Positions 18,388 to 26,641 of a DNA stretch of 64,000 nucleotides are shown one piece after another (the stretch's first letter is position 1; each line of letters starts with the position of its first letter). The stretch lies in NCBI GenBank assembly GCA_028687435.1, contig JAQUAF010000007.1, forward strand, positions 62,001 to 126,000. Direction: 5' to 3'. The notes below the pieces were generated by a model that was given only the letters and a program-made list of their open reading frames with translations, was not told the origin of the DNA and did not search any database. Source of the stretch: Verrucomicrobiia bacterium (GTDB lineage: Bacteria > Verrucomicrobiota > Verrucomicrobiia > JABWAM01). The position numbers were made by a program, and so were the translations under genes.

Positions 18388-18555
18388 ATCGCCCCGGGCG
18401 AAAGCTCGGGGCGCGGATTGAAACATTGGAAAAAGTTTGCCGCTGGAAACCCTGGCCAAGATCGCCCCGGGCGAAAGCTCGGGGCGCGGATTGAAACCTG
18501 CACATCACCTATCACAAGGCGGCGATGACCTATCGCCCCGGGCGCAGATTGAAAC
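18388..18555 (+). CRISPR. Two-spacer type I-C CRISPR array with a shortened terminal repeat
   Basis: Repeat 1 (18388-18424) and repeat 2 (18461-18497) are identical 37-mers ending in GCGGATTGAAAC, the type I-C 3' handle. Within each, CGCCCCGGGC pairs with GCTCGGGGCG (one G-T wobble) around a GAAA tetraloop. Spacers are 36 bp (18425-18460) and 34 bp (18498-18531). The third repeat (18532-18555) is only 24 bp: a 13-bp deletion between two GGGCG copies removed half of the stem, and one G is changed to A. It marks the distal, old end. The leader lies on the cas2 side. Confidence 0.92.
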
Positions 18556-18934
18556 GTGGCACTTTTTTGGTCGTGACCAACACTGTTTGATCCAGATATT
18601 CAAGATGTCCCCAGATCAGGCCCTGATTGAGTTTCCATGCATTTTTCGGGAGTTCCGCCAAGCCGCTGCGATGTCCCAAGAGCGCCGAGGCCTCAAAAAA
18701 GCAGACTCTTTTGGCAAGGGGACGGATGTGCGCCAGTCCAATTTTCGGAGGCCCCAGTCGGCTGCTGGGCCATGCCAGCATCATGGTGAAACGCCTTTCC
18801 GGCGATGAGTGGATTAGTTTGTTGTCTTCCAGCAGGGTGATCAAGTGTTGCCTCAATAAACCGGCTTGTTTATCGGCAAATTCCAACATCGCCTCGTATT
18901 CTTCGCGTTCAAGCTGCGTCAGGGCCTCCGCCAC
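18530..18934 (-). CDS. Unrecognised ORF ending inside the terminal CRISPR repeat
   Basis: This 134-codon frame opens with GTG and reads as plausible protein (LTQLEREEYEAMLEFADKQAGLLRQHL, then LAHIRPLAKRVCFFEASALLGHR). I do not recognise the family. Its last codons (FNLRPGR) are the reverse complement of the degenerate CRISPR repeat, so if it was a gene its 3' end has been replaced by the array. The opposite-strand ORFs here look less protein-like. It may be a truncated gene or chance. Confidence 0.3.
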   Translation of the reverse strand: MAEALTQLEREEYEAMLEFADKQAGLLRQHLITLLEDNKLIHSSPERRFTMMLAWPSSRLGPPKIGLAHIRPLAKRVCFFEASALLGHRSGLAELPKNAWKLNQGLIWGHLEYLDQTVLVTTKKVPRFNLRPGR

Positions 18935-18984
18935 GATTCCGGACGGCCAGACGCCGACGCTTGGTCCGCCCCGCCGGTTTTTCC

Positions 18985-19278
18985 AGCGGTAAACATTTTG
19001 CGGAAAGCTTCGGGGTGTTTACCGGAGGGAAAAGCCATGAGGTCAGGATCCGCTTCGATTCCTTTGCCGCCCATCTGGTGCGCGAACGCAAATGGCATGC
19101 CTCGCAGAAGATCAAGGAATTGGCCGCGGACGGGATTGAGTTGACGTTGCGGTTGAACAACCTCCATGAGGTCGAACGATGGATCCTCAGTTGGGGCGAA
19201 CACGCGCGGGTTGTGGCGCCCGAAATTCTCCGCCGGGATATCGTTAATACCCTCAAGGCGATGATGGGGCGGTATTGA
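18985..19278 (+). pseudogene. C-terminal fragment of a WYL-domain transcriptional regulator
   Basis: The frame reads KHFAESFGVFTGGKSHEV, then RIRFDSFAAHLVRERKWHASQK, LTLRLNNLHEVERWILSWG and HARVVAPEILRRDIV. This is the C-terminal extension (WCX) that follows the WYL ligand domain in HTH-WYL regulators. The HTH and nearly all of the WYL core are missing; upstream sequence is unrelated. WYL regulators are often linked to CRISPR and other defence loci, so this may be the remains of the regulator of this operon. Confidence 0.7.
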
Positions 19279-19327
19279 TCCGCGTCGGTGGCGGGGTTGA
19301 ATGAACATGGATGGACAGGATTTTATT

Positions 19328-19605
19328 ATGCGGTTGAGGCGCCTTATGCCTTCAGTCTTCAGTCTGATCATCTTCAGCCTTCTCTTGGTTGGGGGATGCC
19401 AACGCTGTTTGATGATTTCAGCGAGCGCTCGGGCCGTGATTTTCGAGGCGGTTCATCCGACGCATGGCGCAATATGAAGCTTTTGGAGGAAGCCATGGTC
19501 CGGCATGGTTTTGTTGGTTATCCGACCGAGTGGTGGCATTTTGACATTGAGGATTGGGAACGCTATCCGCTGGCGGATGTTCCCCTGAAGGCGGAAAAAC
19601 GCTGA
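19328..19605 (+). pseudogene. Internally deleted second copy of the vanX-like gene
   Basis: The copy starts at the same ATG as the gene at 8068 and is nearly identical through the lipoprotein signal to GGGGGATGCC. It then jumps to the sequence found at 8544 in the intact gene and continues to the same stop. The deletion is 409 bp, between two GATGCC hexamers, and shifts the frame. The zinc-ligand motif SKHNRGAAVD is lost, while EWWHFD survives in another frame. It cannot make an active enzyme. It lies in the same orientation as the intact copy, on the other side of the CRISPR-Cas locus. Confidence 0.9.
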
Positions 19606-19652
19606 TGGCGAGGGTTCAGGTGCAGCCCTCCACACAAAACAAGGAAGGGGCA

Positions 19653-19705
19653 TTTGACTTTTTAATATTCTAGATTATCTTAGTTAAAAGATAATTTAAG
19701 ATAAT
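19653..19705 (+). promoter_or_regulatory. Promoter/operator shared with the GntR gene
   Basis: TTGACT (19654-19659) is followed after 16 bp by TATCTT. Three copies of an 8-mer surround the start: ATTATCTT (19674-19681, inverted), AAGATAAT (19688-19695) and AAGATAAT (19698-19705), the last covering the start codon. The same arrangement is found at 25341-25393 in front of the GntR gene. It is presumably the operator of that regulator. Confidence 0.7.
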
Positions 19706-22025
19706 GATTGCCGGGCTTTCCATAAAACCCTTTGAATCCATTTGCAAGCAGGTTGCGGGGATTTTTGTTTGCGGTTTGTTTTTTGCCGACTGGAACGCCA
19801 TTGCCTGGAGCGGAGAGGTTTCGGATGTGCCAGGCGAAGATCCGGCGCTGATGGGCCATTGGCCGCTTGATGATGCGAAGGGCAAGGTTGCGGTGGACCG
19901 GTCATCGCTTCACAACAATGGCGCATTGGAAAACATTTCATGGACCCAGGGAGGAACAGGTTGGGCGCCGGCATTCAACGGGGTGAACAGCCATATCAAG
20001 GTTCCTCACCAGCCATGCTTCAATCTGCAAACCTCCCTGACGATCGAATCCTGGATCTGGCTGGACAGTGTCAGCGGCGATCAAAGCTTTGTCAGCAAAG
20101 GCCGGGGTGAATGGGGATCGGGTTATACTTTTTTCCAGAGAAACGGAAAACTGGGATTGGGGTTGAATACCACCGTCAAACCGGGTGAAAACAGGAAGGG
20201 ATCTGGTTTTTCGTTGGAAACCGGACCGATTTTAAAAGAACGAACATGGATGTTTGTCGCGGCAACCTATGACGAACATGAACAGGCTGCGAGATTGTTC
20301 GTTGACGGCCAAATGGCGCTGGAGGCCAAGGTTTCCGGCAAAATCACCTACCTTCCCCCCAGCGATTATCCTTATGACACCGTGCCCCTGACATTCAGCG
20401 GCATTGCCACCTACCCTGCGCTTGCCGGACAAGTGAATGGTTTTATGCGTGAAATAAGGATTTATTCCCGGGCGCTTGCCGGGGATGAAATCAGGCGCGA
20501 TTATCAAAAAACGATTCAAATCAAGGAACTCAAGTTGATTTCAAGCAGGGAAATTCTGGATAAAGCGGCGACCTGCGTTTTAAAAATGGATGTTTGCGAC
20601 AAGGATACCGGAGAACCCTTGGCGTCCCGGATTTATATCAAGGATTGCGAGAACAGGTTTTATCTGCCCGGCAATTGTTTTTCGTATGGGAGCGAAAAAA
20701 TGGGATATTTTTATTTGTTCGATGAAAAGGGTGAAATCAAACTGCCGCCCGGCGAGTTTGAGTTTTCAATTTTTCGCGGATTTGAATACGAGCCGGGCAA
20801 TGGAAAATTTTCATTCAAAAAAGACGGTGAACGCCAGTGTCTGAAAGTTGGATTGAAGCGGCTGGTTGATTTCGCGTCAAAAGGCTGGCTGGGAGGCGAA
20901 CATCACATCCAATACATTGGGCATGGGTGCCACAAGTATGACAACACGCTTGGATTGCTAAATGCCTCGCGAATTTGCGCGGCGGAAGGAATGAATTACG
21001 CCAGTTTTGTGCAGGGGTTGGAGATTGACGCCTCCGGTGTTTGTTCCAAATCCTTTATTGCCAGGGGAAACCTTGAGCTTTGTCCGAATCTGGGAGGGCA
21101 TTTATGTTGCGTGAACATCCGCGAAAAACCCCGCAATCAAGCCGGGAGTTTTGGCAATCTTCAGATGATCGATGGGGTTTTTTCGCAAGGCGGTCTTGCG
21201 ATTTATACGCATCCGACTTCCGGGATGGGAGATGTCGGCGACAATACCAGGTCAAGAGAGATGCCTGTGGCGGTGGCCTTGGGCAAAATGCCGGTTTGGG
21301 ATGTATCCTATGGCGCCTTGCGCTCATTTGACCATCAACTGGTGAAAGATTGGTATCGTTATTTGAATTTGGGTTTCAAGCTGGCGGCGGGAGGAAGCAC
21401 GGATGCGTATCTTAACAATCCATCGGTCATGTGTCCGCCCGGCGCCAGCCGAACCTATGTGAAAACAGGGGATTTGTCATGGGCGTCAATTGTGGATGCC
21501 TATCGTCAGGGGCGGACTTTCATCAGCAACGGTCCGTTGTTGATTTTTCAGATCCAGGGAAAGGATCCCGGCGAAACGGTGATTTTGAACGGAAAGGCCT
21601 CCGGTGGAACGCCTGTGCATGTCGAGGGGCGTCATTTGTTTGGATTGGAGCGGATGGAAATCATCCAGAACGGGCGGGTGATAAAAACCATCGCCTGTCA
21701 TGGATCGAAAACTTTCAAGGATGATTTTACCATTGATATTCATGAAACCGGATGGCTGGCTGCCCGTTGCCTTGGGATGAAAAGTCCATTTCTTGGCTGT
21801 CTTGCGCACAGCAGTCCGGTTTATGTTCAATGCGGAACAGAAAAGATCAAGGCAAGCCATGAGGATGCGGAATACTTCGTCAACTGGCTTGAAGAATACA
21901 AACGGTTCATTCCAAAATATTGCGATTATCGAAGGGAAAATATCGCGAAAGCCCGGGAACTCTTTGCTCGAATTGAGGAGGCGATTGGGAAATACCGGTC
22001 TTTGGCGGCGGATGAAAAACATTGA
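19704..22025 (+). CDS. Secreted LamG + CehA/McbA-type (PHP-like) metallohydrolase, copy A
   Basis: The 773-residue protein has a signal-like stretch (VAGIFVCGLFF), a LamG domain (about 45-250, MGHWPLDDAKGKVAVDRSS) and a CehA/McbA-like domain. The latter shows GGEHHIQYIGH at 397-407, YTHPTSG and GGSTDAYL. In the usual E-x-H-x-H metal site the second His is Gln403. CehA/McbA proteins are PHP-superfamily hydrolases; the substrate here is unknown. The first ~17 residues, MIAGLSIKPFESICKQV, are related to the N-terminus of the GntR regulator (MIASLDIKPIDPVHKQI), so this gene has captured that gene's promoter and start. A GH89-like gene follows after 51 bp. Confidence 0.8.
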   Translation: MIAGLSIKPFESICKQVAGIFVCGLFFADWNAIAWSGEVSDVPGEDPALMGHWPLDDAKGKVAVDRSSLHNNGALENISWTQGGTGWAPAFNGVNSHIKVPHQPCFNLQTSLTIESWIWLDSVSGDQSFVSKGRGEWGSGYTFFQRNGKLGLGLNTTVKPGENRKGSGFSLETGPILKERTWMFVAATYDEHEQAARLFVDGQMALEAKVSGKITYLPPSDYPYDTVPLTFSGIATYPALAGQVNGFMREIRIYSRALAGDEIRRDYQKTIQIKELKLISSREILDKAATCVLKMDVCDKDTGEPLASRIYIKDCENRFYLPGNCFSYGSEKMGYFYLFDEKGEIKLPPGEFEFSIFRGFEYEPGNGKFSFKKDGERQCLKVGLKRLVDFASKGWLGGEHHIQYIGHGCHKYDNTLGLLNASRICAAEGMNYASFVQGLEIDASGVCSKSFIARGNLELCPNLGGHLCCVNIREKPRNQAGSFGNLQMIDGVFSQGGLAIYTHPTSGMGDVGDNTRSREMPVAVALGKMPVWDVSYGALRSFDHQLVKDWYRYLNLGFKLAAGGSTDAYLNNPSVMCPPGASRTYVKTGDLSWASIVDAYRQGRTFISNGPLLIFQIQGKDPGETVILNGKASGGTPVHVEGRHLFGLERMEIIQNGRVIKTIACHGSKTFKDDFTIDIHETGWLAARCLGMKSPFLGCLAHSSPVYVQCGTEKIKASHEDAEYFVNWLEEYKRFIPKYCDYRRENIAKARELFARIEEAIGKYRSLAADEKH

Positions 22026-22076
22026 CGGATTGTTTTTGGACAAATAATCCGCATGAAACAACAGCAAGGATGAAGT

Positions 22077-24911
22077 ATGAAAAATAAACAGGATTTCAGC
22101 GGGGTGACAGGCTTGTTTTGCCATCGACAAAGGATTGGGGGGGGATTTCGAATGGGGATTGTTTTGTGCGGAATCCTGGCCATTGTGGCGTCGGCGGTCA
22201 TTGGAGGGGAAAAACAAGCCCCGTCTTTCATTGCGGCTGAGGCGAAAAAGCCCAGTGCGGTCATTCTGCTTGGAAAAAAGGCTTCGCCGGTGGAGGAACA
22301 TGCCGCGGCGGAACTGGCCAAATACATCCATCTGGCCACGGCTGCGCGCTTGGAAATCAAGCGCGCCTTGCCGGACGAACAAGCCGGCAATCTCATTCTT
22401 CTCGGAAGGCCGGAGACGCATCCGCAGATCAGGCAGTTGGCGGAAAAAGGGGCGGTCAAATTGTCGGCGGACAACCCCGGGTTGGATGGCTATATCATTC
22501 AGACCGCTGTTTTGGGGAAAAGGAATTGTCTCGTGCTTGGCGGTTCCATGGATCGAAGCGCTCTTTATGCGGTTTATGATTTTTTGGAGAGGTTTTTGGG
22601 CATCGGTTTCTTTTGGGAAGGTGATCGCATTCCGTCCGTTGACAGCCTGAAGATCGCGCCGGTTGAGATTCGGGAAAGACCCCGCTTTTCACGAAGGTTT
22701 TATTTGCAGGAATGCATCTACGCCTACTCGACCCGGTTGTGGAATCTGGCTGATTGGGCGAAGGAACTCGATTGGGCGGCGAAAAAGCGGCAGAATACGC
22801 TGATGATTCCGGGCGAAAATTGGAATGCGTTCGCCAAAACCGGGGAGATTGTCAAAGAGGCCAAAAGGCGCGGATTCGACTTGGTATTGGCGGGCGAATG
22901 TGAACGGTTTGACAGGGTTTCGGCGGAATTCATGAAAGACAATCCAAGCCATCGTTATGTGAAAATGCAATGGGGCGGCGACCCTTTTTACCATCTGTTG
23001 CATCCAAAAGATCCGATGTATCTCCAGCGCGGAAAGGAGGCGGTAAGGAAAATGTCCGCGCAATATGGCGACGACAATATTTTCTTTTTTTCTCCCTATG
23101 GTGAACAAAAGATTCTCGACGCCAGCCCCGGGCAAATCCGGGATATTCGGATCGGTTTTGCGGACGCCACGGTGGAGATATTGCGTGAAACGGCGCCGCG
23201 TTCAAAATGGACTTTTTGGACCTGGCCGTTCGTTTCGTGCGCCTGGAGCAAGGAGGATGTCAGGCTTTTTCTCGAACATATGCCCAAGGATATGGGGTTT
23301 ATCTGCGATTCAAGCCAGCCGGAAAAATCCCGGGATTATCATTACAAACGGTTCAATTATTTTGAGGGACGCGATTGGCTGCTATCCTTCATTCATCTTT
23401 ATGGAGGCGACGACTATTTGAGCGGCAACCTGGCTCAACTGATTGCCGATGTCAACGATACCCTGCGGGATCCCAAGGCAAAAAATTGTTGTGGAATTTA
23501 CATCTGTCCGGAGATGATTCATTACAACACGGTGTATTTCGATCTCCTGGCCAAACTGAGTTGGAATCCGGCGGCGGTCAATTTGGATGTTTACCTGAAG
23601 GATTATATTGAAAAACGTTATGGGAAAACCCTGGCGCCCGCGATGACAACCGCCTTTGATTGTCTCAAGCAGGCGGTTTACGGGCCGGCGCCGGGCATGG
23701 AAGCCATGTATCAGCATCGCGTTTCGGAATCCGGTTTTCTCAGTTTGTATGTCACCGGCATGGGCAAACAATTGTATGCCAGCGCGCCCATGCAGGCAGG
23801 GCTGTTAAGGAGAGCCCTTGAATCCGCCTTGTCGCAGGAGGAGGCTGGACGGGAGAATGAGTGTTATCGCAAGGATGTGGTGGACATTGCCCGCCAATAT
23901 TTGACCACCCTTTTCAATCTGCACCTGGCCGATCTCAACCGGGCGTACGGCGTCCGGGACCAGAAGGCCGCGCGGGAGGAGTTGGACTGTTTGTGCTGGC
24001 TTTTGGATAAAACAGAGGAAATCCTCTCCAGTTATCCGCGTTACCAATTGCGGGAGATGTTTAGAAATGCCGTGACACCGGCGGAACGCGGAGGGGGGGA
24101 AAAAATGGCCAAGGATCCCATGCTGACCTTTGCTTCCAATGAATGGCTTATCGATTATCCGAGCAAGGATATTTACGAGATGATCAAGTTTTATTACCGT
24201 CCGCGCATGGAACTTTATTTCAAGGCGGTTGAGTCGTCCTTATCAAGCCAGACAGCCATTGACGAAAAGAAGCTGCTGAAAGGTTACCGCCAGATTGAAA
24301 AGGACTGGCTTGCCAAACCGGCATGCGGCAAACAGGATATCTACCGCAATGAAAATACGGTGAAAGTCATTCAACGCATGCTGAGCGAGGCCGGCGCCAG
24401 AAAAGGTTTGATCCGGGACTGGACCCCGATGCCCGCGGAGGAACTCCTTGGCAATCAGGAGCCATCGTGGAAAACAACCGGATGGGAGGAATGCTTCAAG
24501 GATCTGAGCCGCTGGAAAGTGACCCATTACGAAGGCGGACGCTTTGCGGTTGAAGACCAAACGGCCACCCTCCATCCGAGCGCCAGGGGCGCGGTGGTCT
24601 ATGGCGCGGACGTAAAAGCTTCGTTGAAGGAATATCCTGTTTTGTGTTTTCAATTTCGCCAGCCGGGCGATGAGCAGGAAGGCAGCGCCGCATTTGTGCT
24701 TTGGGGGACATGGCGCGATGTTTCCGGGCGCAAGTGGCGGAACCGGATTTACCAGGGCGAGCCCGTGAGGTATAATCAATGGACGACGGTGACTTTGAAT
24801 CTGGGGCAGATTTTGAAATTCGTCGGCGAACCTTCGTCGCTTGAAAGGCTGGAAATCGAAGTCAACGGCGAAACAACCCAATGGAAATTTTTCAAATTGG
24901 GCGCGAAATAG
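22077..24911 (+). CDS. GH89-like alpha-N-acetylglucosaminidase, copy A
   Basis: The 944-residue secreted protein has an N-terminal GH67/GH20-type domain (EEHAAAELAKYIHLATAARLEI, YAVYDFLERFLGIGFFWEGD) and a catalytic barrel. Segments align by eye with NAGLU/GH89 enzymes: YSTRLWNLADWAKELDWAA, then DNIFFFSPYGEQ with candidate acid/base Glu343, and YICPEMIHYNTVYFDLL with candidate nucleophile Glu479. GH89 enzymes remove terminal alpha-GlcNAc from heparan-type or mucin-type glycans; divergence is large, so the exact substrate is uncertain. A beta-rich C-terminal domain (about 800-944) is likely carbohydrate-binding. It is about 80% alike to the minus-strand gene at 34200-37043. Confidence 0.75.
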   Translation: MKNKQDFSGVTGLFCHRQRIGGGFRMGIVLCGILAIVASAVIGGEKQAPSFIAAEAKKPSAVILLGKKASPVEEHAAAELAKYIHLATAARLEIKRALPDEQAGNLILLGRPETHPQIRQLAEKGAVKLSADNPGLDGYIIQTAVLGKRNCLVLGGSMDRSALYAVYDFLERFLGIGFFWEGDRIPSVDSLKIAPVEIRERPRFSRRFYLQECIYAYSTRLWNLADWAKELDWAAKKRQNTLMIPGENWNAFAKTGEIVKEAKRRGFDLVLAGECERFDRVSAEFMKDNPSHRYVKMQWGGDPFYHLLHPKDPMYLQRGKEAVRKMSAQYGDDNIFFFSPYGEQKILDASPGQIRDIRIGFADATVEILRETAPRSKWTFWTWPFVSCAWSKEDVRLFLEHMPKDMGFICDSSQPEKSRDYHYKRFNYFEGRDWLLSFIHLYGGDDYLSGNLAQLIADVNDTLRDPKAKNCCGIYICPEMIHYNTVYFDLLAKLSWNPAAVNLDVYLKDYIEKRYGKTLAPAMTTAFDCLKQAVYGPAPGMEAMYQHRVSESGFLSLYVTGMGKQLYASAPMQAGLLRRALESALSQEEAGRENECYRKDVVDIARQYLTTLFNLHLADLNRAYGVRDQKAAREELDCLCWLLDKTEEILSSYPRYQLREMFRNAVTPAERGGGEKMAKDPMLTFASNEWLIDYPSKDIYEMIKFYYRPRMELYFKAVESSLSSQTAIDEKKLLKGYRQIEKDWLAKPACGKQDIYRNENTVKVIQRMLSEAGARKGLIRDWTPMPAEELLGNQEPSWKTTGWEECFKDLSRWKVTHYEGGRFAVEDQTATLHPSARGAVVYGADVKASLKEYPVLCFQFRQPGDEQEGSAAFVLWGTWRDVSGRKWRNRIYQGEPVRYNQWTTVTLNLGQILKFVGEPSSLERLEIEVNGETTQWKFFKLGAK

Positions 24912-24953
24912 ACGGGGCTGCATTTTCCAAAATGGGCTGAGATATTCGAATGA

Positions 24954-25299
24954 GGCTCTTGCAAAACTACGATACTTGGCGTTGCAGCGGATTTTTTTCG
25001 CTGGGAAGGCGTGGAGCTTGGGCAATCCCTGCAACGGTGCCGCTTGTGCGGCACAAGCGATCCCGCCACAGCGGGACCGCCAGCGAAAACAAAGACGCGC
25101 AACCCTCTGGGCGACAACCGCTTTGGCCAACTCCGGCGTTGACCTCCTCGACTTCGCTCGGAACCAAGTCGGCAGCTTGTCTCGCCGAAGCGCTTGGGCG
25201 AAGGCGGATCAAAGCCCGCTTTGGGGATTTTCCTGCCTCATCGCCTTGGATTTGGCCAAAGCGGTTCATCGCGCCAAGCATCGTAGTTTTGCAAGAGCC
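24954..25299 (+). mobile_element. MITE-like element with terminal inverted repeats and 8-bp target duplication
   Basis: The ends GGCTCTTGCAAAACTACGAT...CTTGGCG and their inverse CGCCAAGC-ATCGTAGTTTTGCAAGAGCC match over about 28 bp with one difference. The element is 346 bp and is flanked on both sides by TCGAATGA (24946-24953 and 25300-25307), a clean 8-bp duplication. It encodes no transposase and contains smaller palindromes. It separates the GH89-like gene from the GntR promoter. Confidence 0.75.
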
Positions 25300-25340
25300 T
25301 CGAATGATTAAAAAAATAAGATATTGACATTTAATTGGCT

Positions 25341-25393
25341 TTTGACTTTTTAATATTTTCGATTATCTTAGAAGAAAGATAATTCAAGATAAT
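25341..25393 (+). promoter_or_regulatory. GntR promoter with triple AAGATAAT operator
   Basis: TTGACT (25342-25347) and TATCTT form the promoter. ATTATCTT (25362-25369), AAGATAAT (25376-25383) and AAGATAAT (25386-25393) form an inverted pair plus a direct third site overlapping the ATG. The layout suggests autoregulation. The predicted transcript leader is under 20 nt and has no Shine-Dalgarno sequence. Confidence 0.7.
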
Positions 25394-26567
25394 GATTGCT
25401 TCGCTTGACATCAAACCCATTGATCCTGTTCACAAACAGATTGAGCGGGCGTTGCGGCAGCAGATTCAGACTGGGAAACTCGAGCCGCAGGAACGGCTGC
25501 CTTCCACCGCAAAACTGGCCAGTCAATGGGGGGTTACGAATACCGCAGTTCAAAAGGCCATGGAGCGTCTGGTTGCGGATGGATTGATTGTGAGGAGCCG
25601 GAAGAGGGGCACCTTTGTCAGGCCGGCCACCGATCAGGTGGTGATCGGAGTTTTATTTGGGACGAGTCTTGCCGACGAACGCTCTCATTTTGCCCGTGCC
25701 ATATTTGATGCCATCCGGCATGAGTCGGAGGAATCGACCGGGCAGCGTTACTGTTGCCGGTTTTACGACCGCTTTGCCGGTGTATCCCGAAAAACCAACA
25801 TTGAGGATTTGCTGGCGTATCAGCAGGTTGTCGTGGATCTGCAAAATTTTTCGTTCAAGGGAATCATTCAGATTCATGGCGGTTTTGGAGATTATGACGG
25901 GGCCAAACTGGAATTTGGCCTGCCAACCGTCCGGCTTGCGTCGCCCCACCCGGAAGCGCGGGCGGATGTGATTTTGGATTTTCGCCGTTTTTCGCGCGAA
26001 TCCATCGAACGCCTTGTCCGCGCGGGGATCCGGCGGATTGCCTATTTGCGGACCTTGGATACCGCCTTGAATACAGACCGGGATTTGGAGGGGATTCAGG
26101 ATGCGGTCAAAGCCCATCCGCAAACAAGAGTGAAGATCGTTTCCATGCCGCACGTGCAGAAAGCCGGGGAGGATTTTGAACAGTCGGTCTATCAATCTGC
26201 GTTGAAAACCATTGGCCAATGGCAGCGTGCCAACCAATGGCCGGAGGCGATTCTGATTTCCGATGACATTGCCGCCCGGAGTGTGGTGTTGGCGTTGATG
26301 CGGAAGGATGTTTCGATGCCGGAGGGGGTGCGATTGGTCACCCTGGCCAACGAGGGCATTCACCATCAGTACGGGCTTCCCGTTGAGCGCTATGAGTTTT
26401 CGCCGAGGGCGGCGGCCCGGGCCTTGTTGTCGGTTTTGTGGAAACGCATCAGGGGGGAGGACGAGGAAAATTTGCCGCTTTGTGTTTCGCGCGGATCAGT
26501 GGAAAATATTGTTGGCAAAGAGCAGGTTGGCAGCAAAGATTCGCTGGACGTTTTACTCCCTAATTGA
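25392..26567 (+). CDS. GntR-family regulator with LacI-type sensor domain
   Basis: The 391-residue protein has a GntR winged helix at about 10-75 (KQIERALRQQIQTGKLEPQERLPSTAKLA, then VVRSRKRGTFVRP-type end of wing) and a LacI/periplasmic-binding-like sensor (about 80-370; AILISDDIAARSVVLALM, RLVTLANEGIHHQYGLPV). This layout is usual for sugar-responsive GntR proteins of the AraR type. It probably binds the AAGATAAT boxes in front of its own gene and in front of the LamG/CehA gene at 19704, coupling the two transcripts. The pseudopilin gene follows directly. Confidence 0.88.
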   Translation: MIASLDIKPIDPVHKQIERALRQQIQTGKLEPQERLPSTAKLASQWGVTNTAVQKAMERLVADGLIVRSRKRGTFVRPATDQVVIGVLFGTSLADERSHFARAIFDAIRHESEESTGQRYCCRFYDRFAGVSRKTNIEDLLAYQQVVVDLQNFSFKGIIQIHGGFGDYDGAKLEFGLPTVRLASPHPEARADVILDFRRFSRESIERLVRAGIRRIAYLRTLDTALNTDRDLEGIQDAVKAHPQTRVKIVSMPHVQKAGEDFEQSVYQSALKTIGQWQRANQWPEAILISDDIAARSVVLALMRKDVSMPEGVRLVTLANEGIHHQYGLPVERYEFSPRAAARALLSVLWKRIRGEDEENLPLCVSRGSVENIVGKEQVGSKDSLDVLLPN

Positions 26568-26641
26568 GAATGAAAAACACCTTGATTCAGATTTTTACGT
26601 CTTGTGCGGCAAACGTTTTCCTGAGATTTCGGGCGGGGAAA

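Noticed and set aside
21486-22421. 311-codon minus-strand ORF across the gap between two hydrolase genes
   Set aside because: It overlaps both plus-strand genes and shows no family feature.
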